This document shows, in pieces, positions 35,153 to 44,217 of a stretch of DNA of 64,000 bases; within the stretch, counting starts at the first letter, position 1; each line of letters starts with the position of its first letter. Source of the DNA: Arenibacter sp. ARW7G5Y1 (GTDB lineage: Bacteria; Bacteroidota; Bacteroidia; Flavobacteriales; Flavobacteriaceae); assembly GCF_003201775.1 (NCBI RefSeq), contig NZ_QJJZ01000008.1, forward strand, positions 170,425 to 234,424, in the 5' to 3' direction. The notes beneath the pieces were generated by a model. It made no database searches. It was not told where the DNA came from and was given only the letters and a program-made list of their open reading frames with translations. Both the position numbers and the translations under genes were made by a program.

Positions 35153-35171
35153 GAGGAAAAAAGTAATAAAA

Positions 35172-35245
35172 GCCGATGTAGCTCAGCTGGCTAGAGCAGC
35201 TGATTTGTAATCAGCAGGTCGTGGGTTCGAGTCCCTCTATCGGCT
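35172..35245 (+). tRNA. tRNA-Thr (anticodon TGT)
   Basis: A 74-nt cloverleaf with acceptor GCCGATG paired to TATCGGC (one G-U), the D-loop AGCTCAGCTGGCTAGAGC, the anticodon stem-loop CTGATTTGTAATCAG and the T-loop GGTTCGAGTCC. The anticodon TGT reads ACA and other ACN codons. CCA is not encoded; it is added after transcription. Confidence 0.95.
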
Positions 35246-35294
35246 CAAAAAAAAAGGAAAATTAGTTTTCCGGGTTCTTTAAAATATATGGTTT

Positions 35295-35376
<82 letters not shown>

Positions 35377-35470
35377 CAAAAAGGCTTTAAAAGGTCTTTG
35401 TATGAGAATACAGAAAGTTTTTTTTGAAATAATGAAATTAATTTTTAGGTTTGCCTAAAAATTATAAAAA

Positions 35471-35543
35471 GCGGGAGTAGCTCAGTTGGTAGAGCGTCAG
35501 CCTTCCAAGCTGAATGTCGCCGGTTCGAACCCGGTCTCCCGCT
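35471..35543 (+). tRNA. tRNA-Gly (anticodon TCC)
   Basis: A 73-nt tRNA with acceptor GCGGGAG and CTCCCGC, the usual D and T loops, and anticodon TCC in CAGCCTTCCAAGCTG. It reads GGA and GGG codons. Confidence 0.95.
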
Positions 35544-35618
35544 CTAATTTTAAAAGCAAAAGCTCCTTTGATGGGGCTTTGCGCAATTAAAATTAAATGG
35601 ACAAGATTTTGGTATCCT

Positions 35619-35656
35619 GTCCTGAGCGACGCCGAGGGTAAACTTCGTCAACGCTC
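35619..35656. repeat. Short hairpin element, possible dispersed repeat
   Basis: Between tRNA-Gly and tRNA-Thr(GGT) lies GTCCTGAGCGACGCCGAGGG followed by a CGTCaaCGCTC arm, able to fold into a hairpin. It resembles a decayed copy of the CCTGAGCGAAGTCGAAGG type of dispersed palindromic sequence that I recall from many bacterial genomes. No other copy is seen in this window. Confidence 0.35.
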
Positions 35657-35720
35657 TTAAACTTTGGGTATAGGGTTGTAGTTTTAGATTGGGCCTGGCC
35701 CAATGGTTAAAATTAAAGAT

Positions 35721-35792
35721 GCCGGTGTAGCTCAGGGGTAGAGCGTTTCCTTGGTAAGGAAGAGGTCATGAGTTCAAATCTCATCATTGGCT
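35721..35792 (+). tRNA. tRNA-Thr (anticodon GGT)
   Basis: A 72-nt tRNA with anticodon GGT in TTTCCTTGGTAAGGAAG. The acceptor GCCGGTG pairs with CATTGGC using two adjacent G-U pairs, which is unusual but still seven-paired. It reads ACC and ACT codons and lies 54 bp before tuf. Confidence 0.93.
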
Positions 35793-35846
35793 CAATTAAG
35801 GCATTATTTGTACACTAATATAAACTAAGAATTAAAATTAACACAC

Positions 35847-37034
35847 ATGGCAAAGGCAACATTTGATCGTTCCAAACCGCATTTGAATATAGGTACTATT
35901 GGACACGTGGATCACGGTAAAACTACATTGACTGCTGCGATTACTACAGTATTGGCAAACGCAGGACTTTCTGAAATGAGAAGTTTCGATTCTATCGACA
36001 ACGCTCCTGAGGAAAAAGAAAGAGGTATTACAATTAATACTTCACACGTAGAATATTCTACCGCGAACCGTCACTATGCTCACGTGGATTGTCCAGGTCA
36101 CGCGGATTACGTAAAGAACATGGTTACTGGTGCTGCTCAAATGGACGGTGCCATATTGGTTGTTGCTGCTACTGATGGTCCAATGCCACAGACTAGGGAG
36201 CACATCCTTTTAGGTCGTCAGGTTGGTATTCCAAGAATTGTTGTTTTCTTGAACAAAGTGGATATGGTTGATGATGAGGAGCTTTTGGAGTTGGTTGAAA
36301 TGGAAGTAAGGGAATTGCTTTCTTTCTATGAGTATGATGGTGACAATGGTCCTGTTATTTCCGGATCGGCTTTGGGTGCACTTAACGGTGAGCAAAAATG
36401 GGTTGATACTGTAATGGAATTGATGGAAGCTGTTGATAGCTGGATCGAATTGCCAACAAGGGATGTTGATAAGCCTTTCTTGATGCCTGTTGAAGATGTA
36501 TTTACTATTACAGGTCGTGGAACTGTTGCTACTGGACGTATTGAAACAGGAGTTGCAAACACAGGGGATCCTGTTGAGATCATTGGTATGGGTGCTGAAA
36601 AATTGAATTCTACCATTACTGGGGTTGAGATGTTCCGTAAGATATTGGATAGAGGTGAAGCTGGTGATAACGTTGGTATTCTTTTGAGAGGTATTGAAAA
36701 AGCTCAAATAAAAAGAGGAATGGTAATCTGTAAGCCAGGTTCTGTTAAGCCACACGCTAAATTTGAAGCTGAGGTTTATATCCTTAAAAAAGAAGAAGGT
36801 GGACGTCACACTCCATTCCATAATAACTACCGTCCTCAGTTCTATGTAAGAACTACTGATGTTACCGGTACTATCAATCTTCCTAGTGGAGTTGAGATGG
36901 TTATGCCAGGGGATAACCTTACTATTATTGTTGACTTGTTGTCTCCAATCGCACTTAGTGAAGGTTTGCGTTTTGCTATCCGTGAAGGTGGTAGAACAGT
37001 TGGTGCAGGACAGGTTACCAAGATATTAGATTAA
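35847..37034 (+). CDS. tuf: Elongation factor Tu
   Basis: EF-Tu delivers aminoacyl-tRNA to the ribosomal A site. The 395-aa protein has [10 protein letters not shown] (P-loop, 19-28), [12 protein letters not shown] (switch I), [12 protein letters not shown] (switch II) and NKVDMV for GTP specificity, with the usual domains 2 and 3. It follows four tRNA genes and precedes tRNA-Trp, so the mRNA is part of a mixed tRNA-mRNA transcript. Codon use is visibly biased to highly expressed choices. Confidence 0.98.
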   Translation: MAKATFDRSKPHLNIGTIGHVDHGKTTLTAAITTVLANAGLSEMRSFDSIDNAPEEKERGITINTSHVEYSTANRHYAHVDCPGHADYVKNMVTGAAQMDGAILVVAATDGPMPQTREHILLGRQVGIPRIVVFLNKVDMVDDEELLELVEMEVRELLSFYEYDGDNGPVISGSALGALNGEQKWVDTVMELMEAVDSWIELPTRDVDKPFLMPVEDVFTITGRGTVATGRIETGVANTGDPVEIIGMGAEKLNSTITGVEMFRKILDRGEAGDNVGILLRGIEKAQIKRGMVICKPGSVKPHAKFEAEVYILKKEEGGRHTPFHNNYRPQFYVRTTDVTGTINLPSGVEMVMPGDNLTIIVDLLSPIALSEGLRFAIREGGRTVGAGQVTKILD

Positions 37035-37052
37035 TATTTTAGTATAGTATTT

Positions 37053-37099
37053 TTTACATTGAGGGTGTCTTGCTAAAGCGGGATACCTTTCAATGTAAA
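37053..37099 (+). promoter_or_regulatory. Long hairpin between tuf and tRNA-Trp
   Basis: TTTACATTGA and TCAATGTAAA are perfect 10-bp arms, extended inward by GGTGTC pairing GATACC (one G-U). No T run follows, so it is not a standard terminator. It stands 19 bp after the tuf stop codon and 5 bp before tRNA-Trp, where it could be an RNase III or 3'-end processing stem for tuf mRNA. Confidence 0.65.
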
Positions 37100-37104
37100 T
37101 ATAA

Positions 37105-37177
37105 ACGGGTGTAGCTCAGTTGGTAGAGCACTGGTCTCCAAAACCAGGTGTCGGGAGTTCGAGCCTCTCCGCCCGTG
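37105..37177 (+). tRNA. tRNA-Trp (anticodon CCA)
   Basis: A 73-nt tRNA with acceptor ACGGGTG and CGCCCGT (one G-U pair), anticodon CCA in CTGGTCTCCAAAACCAG and discriminator G. It lies between tuf and secE, the classical position. This is the tRNA whose charging level the trp leader peptide would sense. Confidence 0.95.
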
Positions 37178-37269
37178 CAGAATACAATGGGTTCTTTTCT
37201 GATTTGGATGGTGTCGTCAGTTTTTTTTAAGGCCTTGTTTTGTAGTTTGGAAAATAAATATATCGCAGC

Positions 37270-37458
37270 ATGTTTACATATATAAAGGAATCTATAGACG
37301 AACTTAGGAACAATGTTACTTTGCCAACAAGGGAGGAGTCTTCCAACTTGATGGTGATCGTAGCGGTGTTCTCTATAATTTTTGCGCTTGCGACTTGGGG
37401 TGTTGATAGTTTGTTTGGTAAGTTGATACAACTGTATTTCAATAACATAATCAATTAA
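37270..37458 (+). CDS. secE: Preprotein translocase subunit SecE
   Basis: This 62-aa protein has the SecE layout: an amphipathic helix (YIKESIDELRNNVTLPTREE) and one membrane segment (LMVIVAVFSIIFALATWGVD). It stabilises SecY in the inner membrane. It lies 10 bp before nusG, the conserved neighbour. Confidence 0.95.
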   Translation: MFTYIKESIDELRNNVTLPTREESSNLMVIVAVFSIIFALATWGVDSLFGKLIQLYFNNIIN

Positions 37459-37468
37459 GAAGTACTGT

Positions 37469-38020
37469 ATGTCAGAAGTATTGGATAAGAAATGGTATGT
37501 TGTAAGAGCCGTAAGTGGTCAGGAAAACAAAATTAAAGGCTATATAGAGGCGGAAGTCGCTAGGCTTGGTTTTGGTGACTATTTGGAAGAAGTTCTTGTT
37601 CCTACTGAGAAAGTGGTGCAAATAAGAAACGGAAAAAAGATAAACAAAGAACGTGTTTATTTTCCGGGATATATTATGATCAAAGCCAACCTAGGGGGTG
37701 AAATGATTCATATTATCCGTTCTATTACCAATGTCATTGGATTTTTGGGTGAGACCAAAGGGGGGGATCCTGTTCCTTTGAGGAAATCCGAAGTGAATAG
37801 AATGCTTGGAAAAGTTGATGAATTGGCTATTAAGACCGATAGTGTTGCCATCCCGTTTGTATTCGGTGAAACTGTAAAGGTTATTGATGGGCCGTTCAAT
37901 GGTTTTAATGGAACCGTAGAAAAGATTAATGAAGAAAAGCGCAAGCTGGAGGTAATGGTGAAAATTTTTGGAAGAAAAACACCATTGGAGCTCAGTTATA
38001 TGCAAGTAGAAAAAGTTTAA
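37469..38020 (+). CDS. nusG: Transcription termination/antitermination factor NusG
   Basis: This 183-aa protein has the NGN domain (KWYVVRAVSGQENKIKGYIE, ERVYFPGYIMIKA) and a C-terminal KOW domain (GETVKVIDGPFNGFNGTVEK). It binds RNA polymerase, suppresses pausing and couples to ribosome S10 or Rho. The gene order secE-nusG-rplK is the universal one. Confidence 0.97.
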   Translation: MSEVLDKKWYVVRAVSGQENKIKGYIEAEVARLGFGDYLEEVLVPTEKVVQIRNGKKINKERVYFPGYIMIKANLGGEMIHIIRSITNVIGFLGETKGGDPVPLRKSEVNRMLGKVDELAIKTDSVAIPFVFGETVKVIDGPFNGFNGTVEKINEEKRKLEVMVKIFGRKTPLELSYMQVEKV

Positions 38021-38045
38021 TAAGAACTGTTACATAGATAAAAGT

Positions 38046-38068
38046 AGTGTTGCTTCCAAATTAACACT
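38046..38068 (+). promoter_or_regulatory. Small hairpin in the nusG-rplK spacer
   Basis: AGTGTT and AACACT can pair over an 11-base loop, followed by CTTT, in the 69-bp spacer before rplK. It could be a weak attenuator, or part of the L1 or L11 regulatory leader, but the stem is only 6 bp. Confidence 0.3.
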
Positions 38069-38089
38069 CTTTAAATTTAATTTTAAACA

Positions 38090-38527
38090 ATGGCAAAAGA
38101 AGTAAGTAAAGTAGTTAAACTACAAGTTAGGGGAGGTGCAGCGAATCCATCGCCACCGGTTGGACCCGCTTTAGGTGCTGCCGGGGTCAACATTATGGAG
38201 TTCTGTAAGCAATTCAATGCTCGTACGCAGGACAAACCAGGCAAAGTATTGCCAGTGGCGATCACGGTTTATAAAGACAAGTCGTTCGACTTCGTCGTAA
38301 AGACACCGCCGGCGGCAGTTCAATTAATGGAAGCGGCTAAGATTAAAAAAGGATCTGGCGAGCCTAACAGAAACAAGGTTGCAAGTGTATCTTGGGACCA
38401 GATCAAGTTGATCGCTGAAGACAAAATGGTAGATCTTAATGCCTTTACGGTAGAATCGGCAATGAGTATGGTTGCAGGTACAGCAAGGTCTATGGGTTTA
38501 AAAGTTGCAGGCAACAGACCTTTTTAA
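38090..38527 (+). CDS. rplK: 50S ribosomal protein uL11
   Basis: This 145-aa protein begins [20 protein letters not shown] and has the conserved [39 protein letters not shown] and SMGLKV segments. It forms the GTPase-associated stalk base and is the thiostrepton target region. It is co-transcribed with rplA 21 bp downstream. Confidence 0.97.
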   Translation: MAKEVSKVVKLQVRGGAANPSPPVGPALGAAGVNIMEFCKQFNARTQDKPGKVLPVAITVYKDKSFDFVVKTPPAAVQLMEAAKIKKGSGEPNRNKVASVSWDQIKLIAEDKMVDLNAFTVESAMSMVAGTARSMGLKVAGNRPF

Positions 38528-38547
38528 AATCTTAAAAGCAATTTAGA

Positions 38548-39237
38548 ATGGCAAAATTAACAAAGAAGCAAAAAGAAGCCCACAGCAAAATAGATAAGAA
38601 TAAACTCTATTCTGTTGAAGAGGCATCTGCTTTAGTAAAAGAAATAACCAATACAAAATTCGATGCATCTGTTGAATTGGCGGTACGTTTGGGCGTTGAT
38701 CCAAGAAAGGCCAATCAAATGGTTCGTGGTGTTGTTACACTTCCCCACGGTACTGGTAAGGATGTTAAGGTTTTGGCTTTGGTAACACCGGACAAAGAAG
38801 CGGAGGCTAAGGAAGCTGGTGCTGATTTCGTAGGATTGGACGAATATTTGGATAAAATTAAAAGCGGTTGGACCGATGTTGATGTAATCATCACGATGCC
38901 AAGTGTTATGGGTAAGCTAGGTCCTTTAGGTAGGGTCTTGGGACCAAGAGGTCTTATGCCGAACCCAAAAACAGGTACGGTTACTATGGATGTTGCCAAA
39001 GCAGTTGCTGAGGTAAAAGCCGGTAAGATCGATTTTAAGGTGGATAAAACAGGAATTGTGCATGCTGCAATCGGGAAAGTTTCTTTCTCAGCTGATAAAA
39101 TTGCGGACAATGCCAACGAGCTGTTGGATACACTGGTAAAATTAAAGCCAACTGCAGCCAAAGGAATATATGTGAAGACTATATATATGTCCAGTACTAT
39201 GAGTCCTAGTGTTGCATTGGATCCAAAAGCAGTTTAA
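38548..39237 (+). CDS. rplA: 50S ribosomal protein uL1
   Basis: This 229-aa protein of the L1 stalk has [35 protein letters not shown], and [20 protein letters not shown] with [18 protein letters not shown]1 is often an autogenous translational repressor of the rplK-rplA mRNA; no leader structure of that type can be confirmed by eye. Confidence 0.97.
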   Translation: MAKLTKKQKEAHSKIDKNKLYSVEEASALVKEITNTKFDASVELAVRLGVDPRKANQMVRGVVTLPHGTGKDVKVLALVTPDKEAEAKEAGADFVGLDEYLDKIKSGWTDVDVIITMPSVMGKLGPLGRVLGPRGLMPNPKTGTVTMDVAKAVAEVKAGKIDFKVDKTGIVHAAIGKVSFSADKIADNANELLDTLVKLKPTAAKGIYVKTIYMSSTMSPSVALDPKAV

Positions 39238-39259
39238 CTGGTAGTTAAAAATTTTTATT

Positions 39260-39775
39260 ATGACAAGAGAAGAGAAATTAAATGTTATACAAGATTTAAC
39301 TGCGCAGTTAGGGGATAGCTCCACTATATATTTAGCCGATATTTCCGGATTAAATGCTGAAACTACTTCGGCATTGAGAAGGGCTTGTTACAAGGCTGAT
39401 ATAAAACTTGCTGTAGTTAAGAATACCTTGCTTGCAAAAGCAATGGAGGCTTCGGATAAGGATTTCGGTGAACTTCCAACAGTGTTGAAGGGGAATACCT
39501 CTTTAATGTTTTCGGAAACCGGAAATGCACCCGCAAAGCTGATTAAGACTTTTAGAAAGAAGTCTAATAAGCCTTTGTTGAAGGGAGCATATATTGCCGA
39601 GGCAATTTATGTTGGTGATGATCAATTGGATGCTTTGGAAAGCATTAAGTCCAAAGAGGAAATGGTTGGAGAAATTATTGGATTGTTACAATCCCCAGCC
39701 AAAAATGTTATTTCTGGACTTAAATCCGGTGGAGGTAAACTTGCTGGAATCCTTAAGACATTATCAGAAAGATAA
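39260..39775 (+). CDS. rplJ: 50S ribosomal protein uL10
   Basis: This 171-aa protein anchors the L7/L12 stalk. It begins MTREEKLNVIQDLTAQLGDS and carries ALRRACYKADIKLAVVKNTL and the C-terminal helix KNVISGLKSGGGKLAGILK that binds L7/L12 dimers. The spacer to rplL is 53 bp. Confidence 0.97.
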   Translation: MTREEKLNVIQDLTAQLGDSSTIYLADISGLNAETTSALRRACYKADIKLAVVKNTLLAKAMEASDKDFGELPTVLKGNTSLMFSETGNAPAKLIKTFRKKSNKPLLKGAYIAEAIYVGDDQLDALESIKSKEEMVGEIIGLLQSPAKNVISGLKSGGGKLAGILKTLSER

Positions 39776-39828
39776 TACGTACGCACTAAAAACAATTATA
39801 TTTTAAAATTTTATTAAACGATAGAAAA

Positions 39829-40209
39829 ATGGCAGATTTAAAAGATTTCGCAGAACAATTGGTTAACCTTACAGTAAAGGAAGTAAATGAGTTGGCTAAT
39901 ATATTAAAAGATGAATACGGTATAGAGCCTGCAGCTGCTGCAGTTGCTGTTGCTGCTGGTGGCGGTGCTGCCGATGGTGGTGATGCTGCTGAGGAAAAAT
40001 CGGAATTTGATGTTATATTGAAAGCAGCTGGTGCTTCTAAATTAGCAGTAGTTAAATTGGTTAAGGAATTAACTGGTTTAGGATTGAAAGATGCTAAGGA
40101 CATCGTTGATAGCGCACCAAAAGCCGTTAAGGAAGGTGTTTCTAAAGACGAAGCAGAAGGAATTAAAAAATCTTTGGAAGAAGCAGGAGCGGAAGTTGAG
40201 CTTAAATAA
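39829..40209 (+). CDS. rplL: 50S ribosomal protein bL12 (L7/L12)
   Basis: This 126-aa protein has the N-terminal dimerisation helices ([20 protein letters not shown]), an alanine- and glycine-rich hinge at about 36-52 and the C-terminal factor-binding domain with [39 protein letters not shown]. It recruits translation factors to the ribosome. Confidence 0.97.
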   Translation: MADLKDFAEQLVNLTVKEVNELANILKDEYGIEPAAAAVAVAAGGGAADGGDAAEEKSEFDVILKAAGASKLAVVKLVKELTGLGLKDAKDIVDSAPKAVKEGVSKDEAEGIKKSLEEAGAEVELK

Positions 40210-40234
40210 TAGCAACGACAACCATTAATATTTT

Positions 40235-40278
40235 GGTTTAGGTCTTTCCGCTTTTTGTGGCTAGACCTAAGCCTTTTT
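40235..40278 (+). terminator. Attenuator hairpin between rplL and rpoB
   Basis: GGTTTAGGTCT and AGACCTAAGCC form an 11-bp stem (one G-U) around a 17-base loop, followed by TTTTT. It is placed 25 bp after rplL and 68 bp before rpoB, where many bacteria have a partial terminator that lowers rpoBC transcription relative to the ribosomal protein genes. The large loop suggests partial efficiency. An additional short TAGTG/CACTA repeat lies near 40294-40308. Confidence 0.7.
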
Positions 40279-40345
40279 ATACATACCGTGTATAGTGGCG
40301 TACACTACCCAATTATAGTATTCACGATCAAAATTTTGTCCATAG

Positions 40346-43300
40346 ATGTTCACAAATCAGACTGAAAGAATAAGTTTCGCATCCGCTAAGAACACGCCGA
40401 ATTATCCGGATTTCTTGGACATTCAGATTAAATCATTTCAAGATTTTTTTCAACTTGAAACTAAATCTGACGAAAGGGGCAATGAAGGGTTGTACAACAC
40501 CTTCATGGAAAACTTTCCAATTACAGACACAAGGAACCAGTTCGTATTAGAATTTTTAGATTATTTCATTGATCCACCTAGATATTCCATTCAAGAATGT
40601 ATTGAGCGTGGACTTACTTATAGTGTTCCATTAAAAGCAAGATTAAAATTATATTGTACAGATCCCGAGCATGAGGATTTCGAGACCATTGTACAAGATG
40701 TGTACTTAGGAACTATTCCTTATATGACTCCTAGCGGTACCTTCGTGATCAATGGAGCAGAACGCGTTGTTGTTTCCCAGTTACACCGTTCTCCAGGGGT
40801 TTTCTTTGGTCAATCTTTCCATGCAAATGGAACAAAGTTGTACTCTGCAAGGGTGATTCCTTTTAAAGGTTCCTGGATAGAGTTTGCAACGGATATCAAT
40901 GGTGTTATGTACGCCTATATTGATAGAAAGAAAAAATTACCGGTTACCACCTTGTTCAGGGCCATTGGTTTTGAAAGGGATAAGGATATTTTGGAAATTT
41001 TCGACCTTTCTGAGGAAGTGAAAGTTTCCAATGCCGGATTAAAGAAAGTATTGGGCCGAAAATTGGCGGCTAGAGTATTGAATACATGGCATGAGGATTT
41101 TGTGGACGAGGATACGGGCGAAGTGGTATCTATTGAGAGAAATGAGATTATCCTTGACCGTGATACTATTTTAGAAAAAGATCACATAAATGAGATATTG
41201 GAAGCTGATGTGAAGACTATTCTTTTGCACAAAGAGAATAATGCACAAAGCGATTATGCCATTATCCATAACACCCTACAGAAGGATCCGACGAATTCTG
41301 AAAAAGAGGCTGTTGAACATATCTATCGTCAATTGCGTAATGCTGAACCGCCCGATGAGGAAACAGCACGTGGTATTATAGATAAATTGTTTTTCTCCGA
41401 TCAACGTTACAACCTTGGTGAGGTAGGACGTTATAGAATGAACAAAAAATTGGGATTGGATATTGGAATGGACAAGCAGGTCTTGACCAAGGAAGATATC
41501 ATTACCATTATTAAATATTTGATAGAGCTTATCAACTCCAAAGCTGAGATCGATGATATTGATCACCTTTCCAACCGTAGGGTAAGGACTGTTGGTGAAC
41601 AATTGTCACAGCAATTTGGTGTTGGTCTGGCACGTATGGCCAGAACAATTCGCGAGCGTATGAACGTACGTGATAATGAGGTGTTTACCCCAATAGATTT
41701 GATCAATGCCAAGACCCTGTCTTCGGTGATCAACTCTTTCTTTGGTACCAACCAGTTATCACAGTTTATGGATCAAACCAATCCATTGGCCGAAATTACG
41801 CACAAGAGAAGATTGTCGGCATTGGGGCCAGGCGGACTTTCAAGGGAAAGAGCAGGGTTTGAGGTACGTGATGTGCACTATACGCATTACGGTAGACTTT
41901 GTCCTATTGAAACTCCGGAAGGACCGAACATTGGATTGATATCCTCACTATCGGTATTTGCCAAAGTAAACCCAATGGGCTTCTTGGAAACACCGTATCG
42001 TAAGGTTGACAATGGTACAGTAAACATTAACGACTTTACTTACCTAAGTGCAGAAGAGGAAGAAGGAATGAAAATTGCCCAGGCAAACATTCCTATGGAT
42101 GAAAAAGGAAACATTACTGCAGAGAAGGTAATTGCAAGGGAAGAAGGGGATTTTCCAGTGGTGGATCCTGCTGAAATTCAATATACCGATGTTGCACCCA
42201 ACCAGATAGCTTCCATTTCGGCATCCTTGATCCCATTTTTGGAACATGATGATGCCAACAGGGCCTTGATGGGATCTAACATGATGCGTCAGGCCGTTCC
42301 ATTATTGAAGCCGGAATCACCTATTGTGGGTACAGGTTTGGAACGTCAAGTAGCGTCGGATTCAAGGGTATTGATAAATGCAGAAGGAGATGGGGTTATA
42401 GAATATGTTGATTCCCAGAAAATCACCATTAAGTACGACCGTACCGAAGAGCAAAGATTGGTTAGCTTTGAAGAAGATTCCAAAACTTATGAATTGGTCA
42501 AGTTTAGAAAGACAAACCAAGGAACAAGTATCAACCTTAAACCTATTGTAAAAAAGGGTTACAAGGTTAAAAAAGGACAGGTTCTTTGTGAAGGCTACGC
42601 TACGGAAAGTGGCGAATTGGCATTGGGAAGAAACCTGGTAGTGGCGTTTATGCCATGGAAAGGTTACAACTTTGAGGATGCGATCGTTATTTCTGAAAAA
42701 GTAGTTCGTGAGGACATTTTTACATCTATCCATGTTGATGAGTACGCTTTGGAGGTAAGGGATACCAAATTGGGAGCTGAAGAGTTGACCAATGATATTC
42801 CCAACGTTTCTGAAGAAGCTACCAAGGATTTGGATGAATACGGAATGATCCGTATTGGAGCGGAAGTTAAGCCTGGGGATATTTTGATCGGTAAGATCAC
42901 TCCTAAAGGTGAGTCCGATCCTACCCCGGAAGAAAAATTATTACGCGCCATTTTTGGTGATAAAGCCGGTGATGTAAAAGATGCTTCCTTAAAGGCATCC
43001 CCATCACTTAGAGGGGTTGTTATAGACAAGAAATTATTCTCAAGATCTGTTAAGGATAAGCGTAAGCGTTCCGAGGATAAGGAAGAACTTTCCAAATTAG
43101 AGTTGGAATACGAAGTAAAATTCCAGCAATTGAAAGATGTATTGGTCGAAAAACTATTTACATTGGTCAATGGCAAAACTTCCCAAGGGGTATTGAACGA
43201 CCTTGGGGAAGAAGTCTTGCCAAAAGGAAAGAAGTATACCATGAAAATGTTGAATGCCGTTGATGATTTTGCCCATTTGGTTGGTGGAAGTTGGACTACG

Positions 43301-44155
43301 GATAAGGAAAGCAACACCTTGGTAACCGATCTTTTGCATAACTATAAGATAAAGTTGAACGATCTTCAAGGTAACCTTAGAAGGGACAAGTTCACTATTT
43401 CCGTTGGTGATGAATTGCCAGCCGGTATTATGAAATTGGCCAAAGTTTACATAGCGAAAAAGCGTAAACTGAAGGTTGGGGATAAAATGGCGGGCCGTCA
43501 CGGAAACAAAGGTATCGTTTCCAGAATTGTACGTCACGAGGACATGCCGTTCCTAGAGGATGGAACACCGGTGGATATAGTATTGAATCCATTAGGGGTG
43601 CCTTCCCGTATGAACATTGGACAGATATATGAAACTGTTTTAGGATGGGCCGGATTAAAATTAGGGAAGAAATATGCGACCCCAATTTTTGATGGTGCTA
43701 CCTTGGAGCAAATCAATGCCTATACCGATGAAGCAGGAATTCCTAGATTTGGACATACGTATCTTTACGATGGCGGTACGGGTCAACGTTTTGACCAGCC
43801 TGCAACCGTTGGGGTTATCTATATGTTGAAATTAGGACATATGGTAGACGATAAAATGCATGCTCGTTCCATTGGACCATACTCACTTATTACGCAGCAG
43901 CCATTGGGTGGTAAAGCACAATTTGGTGGACAGCGTTTTGGAGAGATGGAAGTTTGGGCACTGGAAGCTTATGGAGCCTCTGCTACATTACGGGAAATAC
44001 TGACCGTTAAGTCGGATGATGTTATAGGTAGGGCCAAGACTTACGAGGCGATCGTAAAAGGAGAGACCATGCCAGAACCTGGTTTGCCAGAATCTTTCAA
44101 CGTATTAATGCACGAACTTAAGGGATTAGGTTTGGATATTAGATTGGAAGAATAA
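40346..44155 (+). CDS. rpoB: RNA polymerase subunit beta
   Basis: This 1269-aa subunit has the rifampicin pocket region [20 protein letters not shown] followed by [20 protein letters not shown], and conserved blocks [20 protein letters not shown] and [18 protein letters not shown]. At the usual resistance positions (Asp, His, Ser) the residues look wild type, so no rifampicin-resistance change is apparent. The protein forms the catalytic core with RpoC, whose gene follows 62 bp downstream. Confidence 0.98.
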   Translation: MFTNQTERISFASAKNTPNYPDFLDIQIKSFQDFFQLETKSDERGNEGLYNTFMENFPITDTRNQFVLEFLDYFIDPPRYSIQECIERGLTYSVPLKARLKLYCTDPEHEDFETIVQDVYLGTIPYMTPSGTFVINGAERVVVSQLHRSPGVFFGQSFHANGTKLYSARVIPFKGSWIEFATDINGVMYAYIDRKKKLPVTTLFRAIGFERDKDILEIFDLSEEVKVSNAGLKKVLGRKLAARVLNTWHEDFVDEDTGEVVSIERNEIILDRDTILEKDHINEILEADVKTILLHKENNAQSDYAIIHNTLQKDPTNSEKEAVEHIYRQLRNAEPPDEETARGIIDKLFFSDQRYNLGEVGRYRMNKKLGLDIGMDKQVLTKEDIITIIKYLIELINSKAEIDDIDHLSNRRVRTVGEQLSQQFGVGLARMARTIRERMNVRDNEVFTPIDLINAKTLSSVINSFFGTNQLSQFMDQTNPLAEITHKRRLSALGPGGLSRERAGFEVRDVHYTHYGRLCPIETPEGPNIGLISSLSVFAKVNPMGFLETPYRKVDNGTVNINDFTYLSAEEEEGMKIAQANIPMDEKGNITAEKVIAREEGDFPVVDPAEIQYTDVAPNQIASISASLIPFLEHDDANRALMGSNMMRQAVPLLKPESPIVGTGLERQVASDSRVLINAEGDGVIEYVDSQKITIKYDRTEEQRLVSFEEDSKTYELVKFRKTNQGTSINLKPIVKKGYKVKKGQVLCEGYATESGELALGRNLVVAFMPWKGYNFEDAIVISEKVVREDIFTSIHVDEYALEVRDTKLGAEELTNDIPNVSEEATKDLDEYGMIRIGAEVKPGDILIGKITPKGESDPTPEEKLLRAIFGDKAGDVKDASLKASPSLRGVVIDKKLFSRSVKDKRKRSEDKEELSKLELEYEVKFQQLKDVLVEKLFTLVNGKTSQGVLNDLGEEVLPKGKKYTMKMLNAVDDFAHLVGGSWTTDKESNTLVTDLLHNYKIKLNDLQGNLRRDKFTISVGDELPAGIMKLAKVYIAKKRKLKVGDKMAGRHGNKGIVSRIVRHEDMPFLEDGTPVDIVLNPLGVPSRMNIGQIYETVLGWAGLKLGKKYATPIFDGATLEQINAYTDEAGIPRFGHTYLYDGGTGQRFDQPATVGVIYMLKLGHMVDDKMHARSIGPYSLITQQPLGGKAQFGGQRFGEMEVWALEAYGASATLREILTVKSDDVIGRAKTYEAIVKGETMPEPGLPESFNVLMHELKGLGLDIRLEE

Positions 44156-44217
44156 CAAGGATTGGTTTTAAACACTATTCCTAATAACAAGAATTAAATT
44201 AGTATCAGATTATAGTT

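Noticed and set aside
36210..36821. 203-codon antisense frame in tuf
   Set aside because: Low-complexity serine and asparagine-rich translation and complete overlap with EF-Tu; a shadow of biased codon use.
37090..37431. 113-codon antisense frame across tRNA-Trp and secE
   Set aside because: It crosses a certain tRNA gene and a real secE gene; no protein features.
41600..41930. Possible rifampicin-resistance change in rpoB
   Set aside because: The residues at the common resistance sites look wild type by eye in the [20 protein letters not shown] region.
42664..43317. 217-codon antisense frame in rpoB
   Set aside because: Entirely inside rpoB with no family similarity; a shadow frame.
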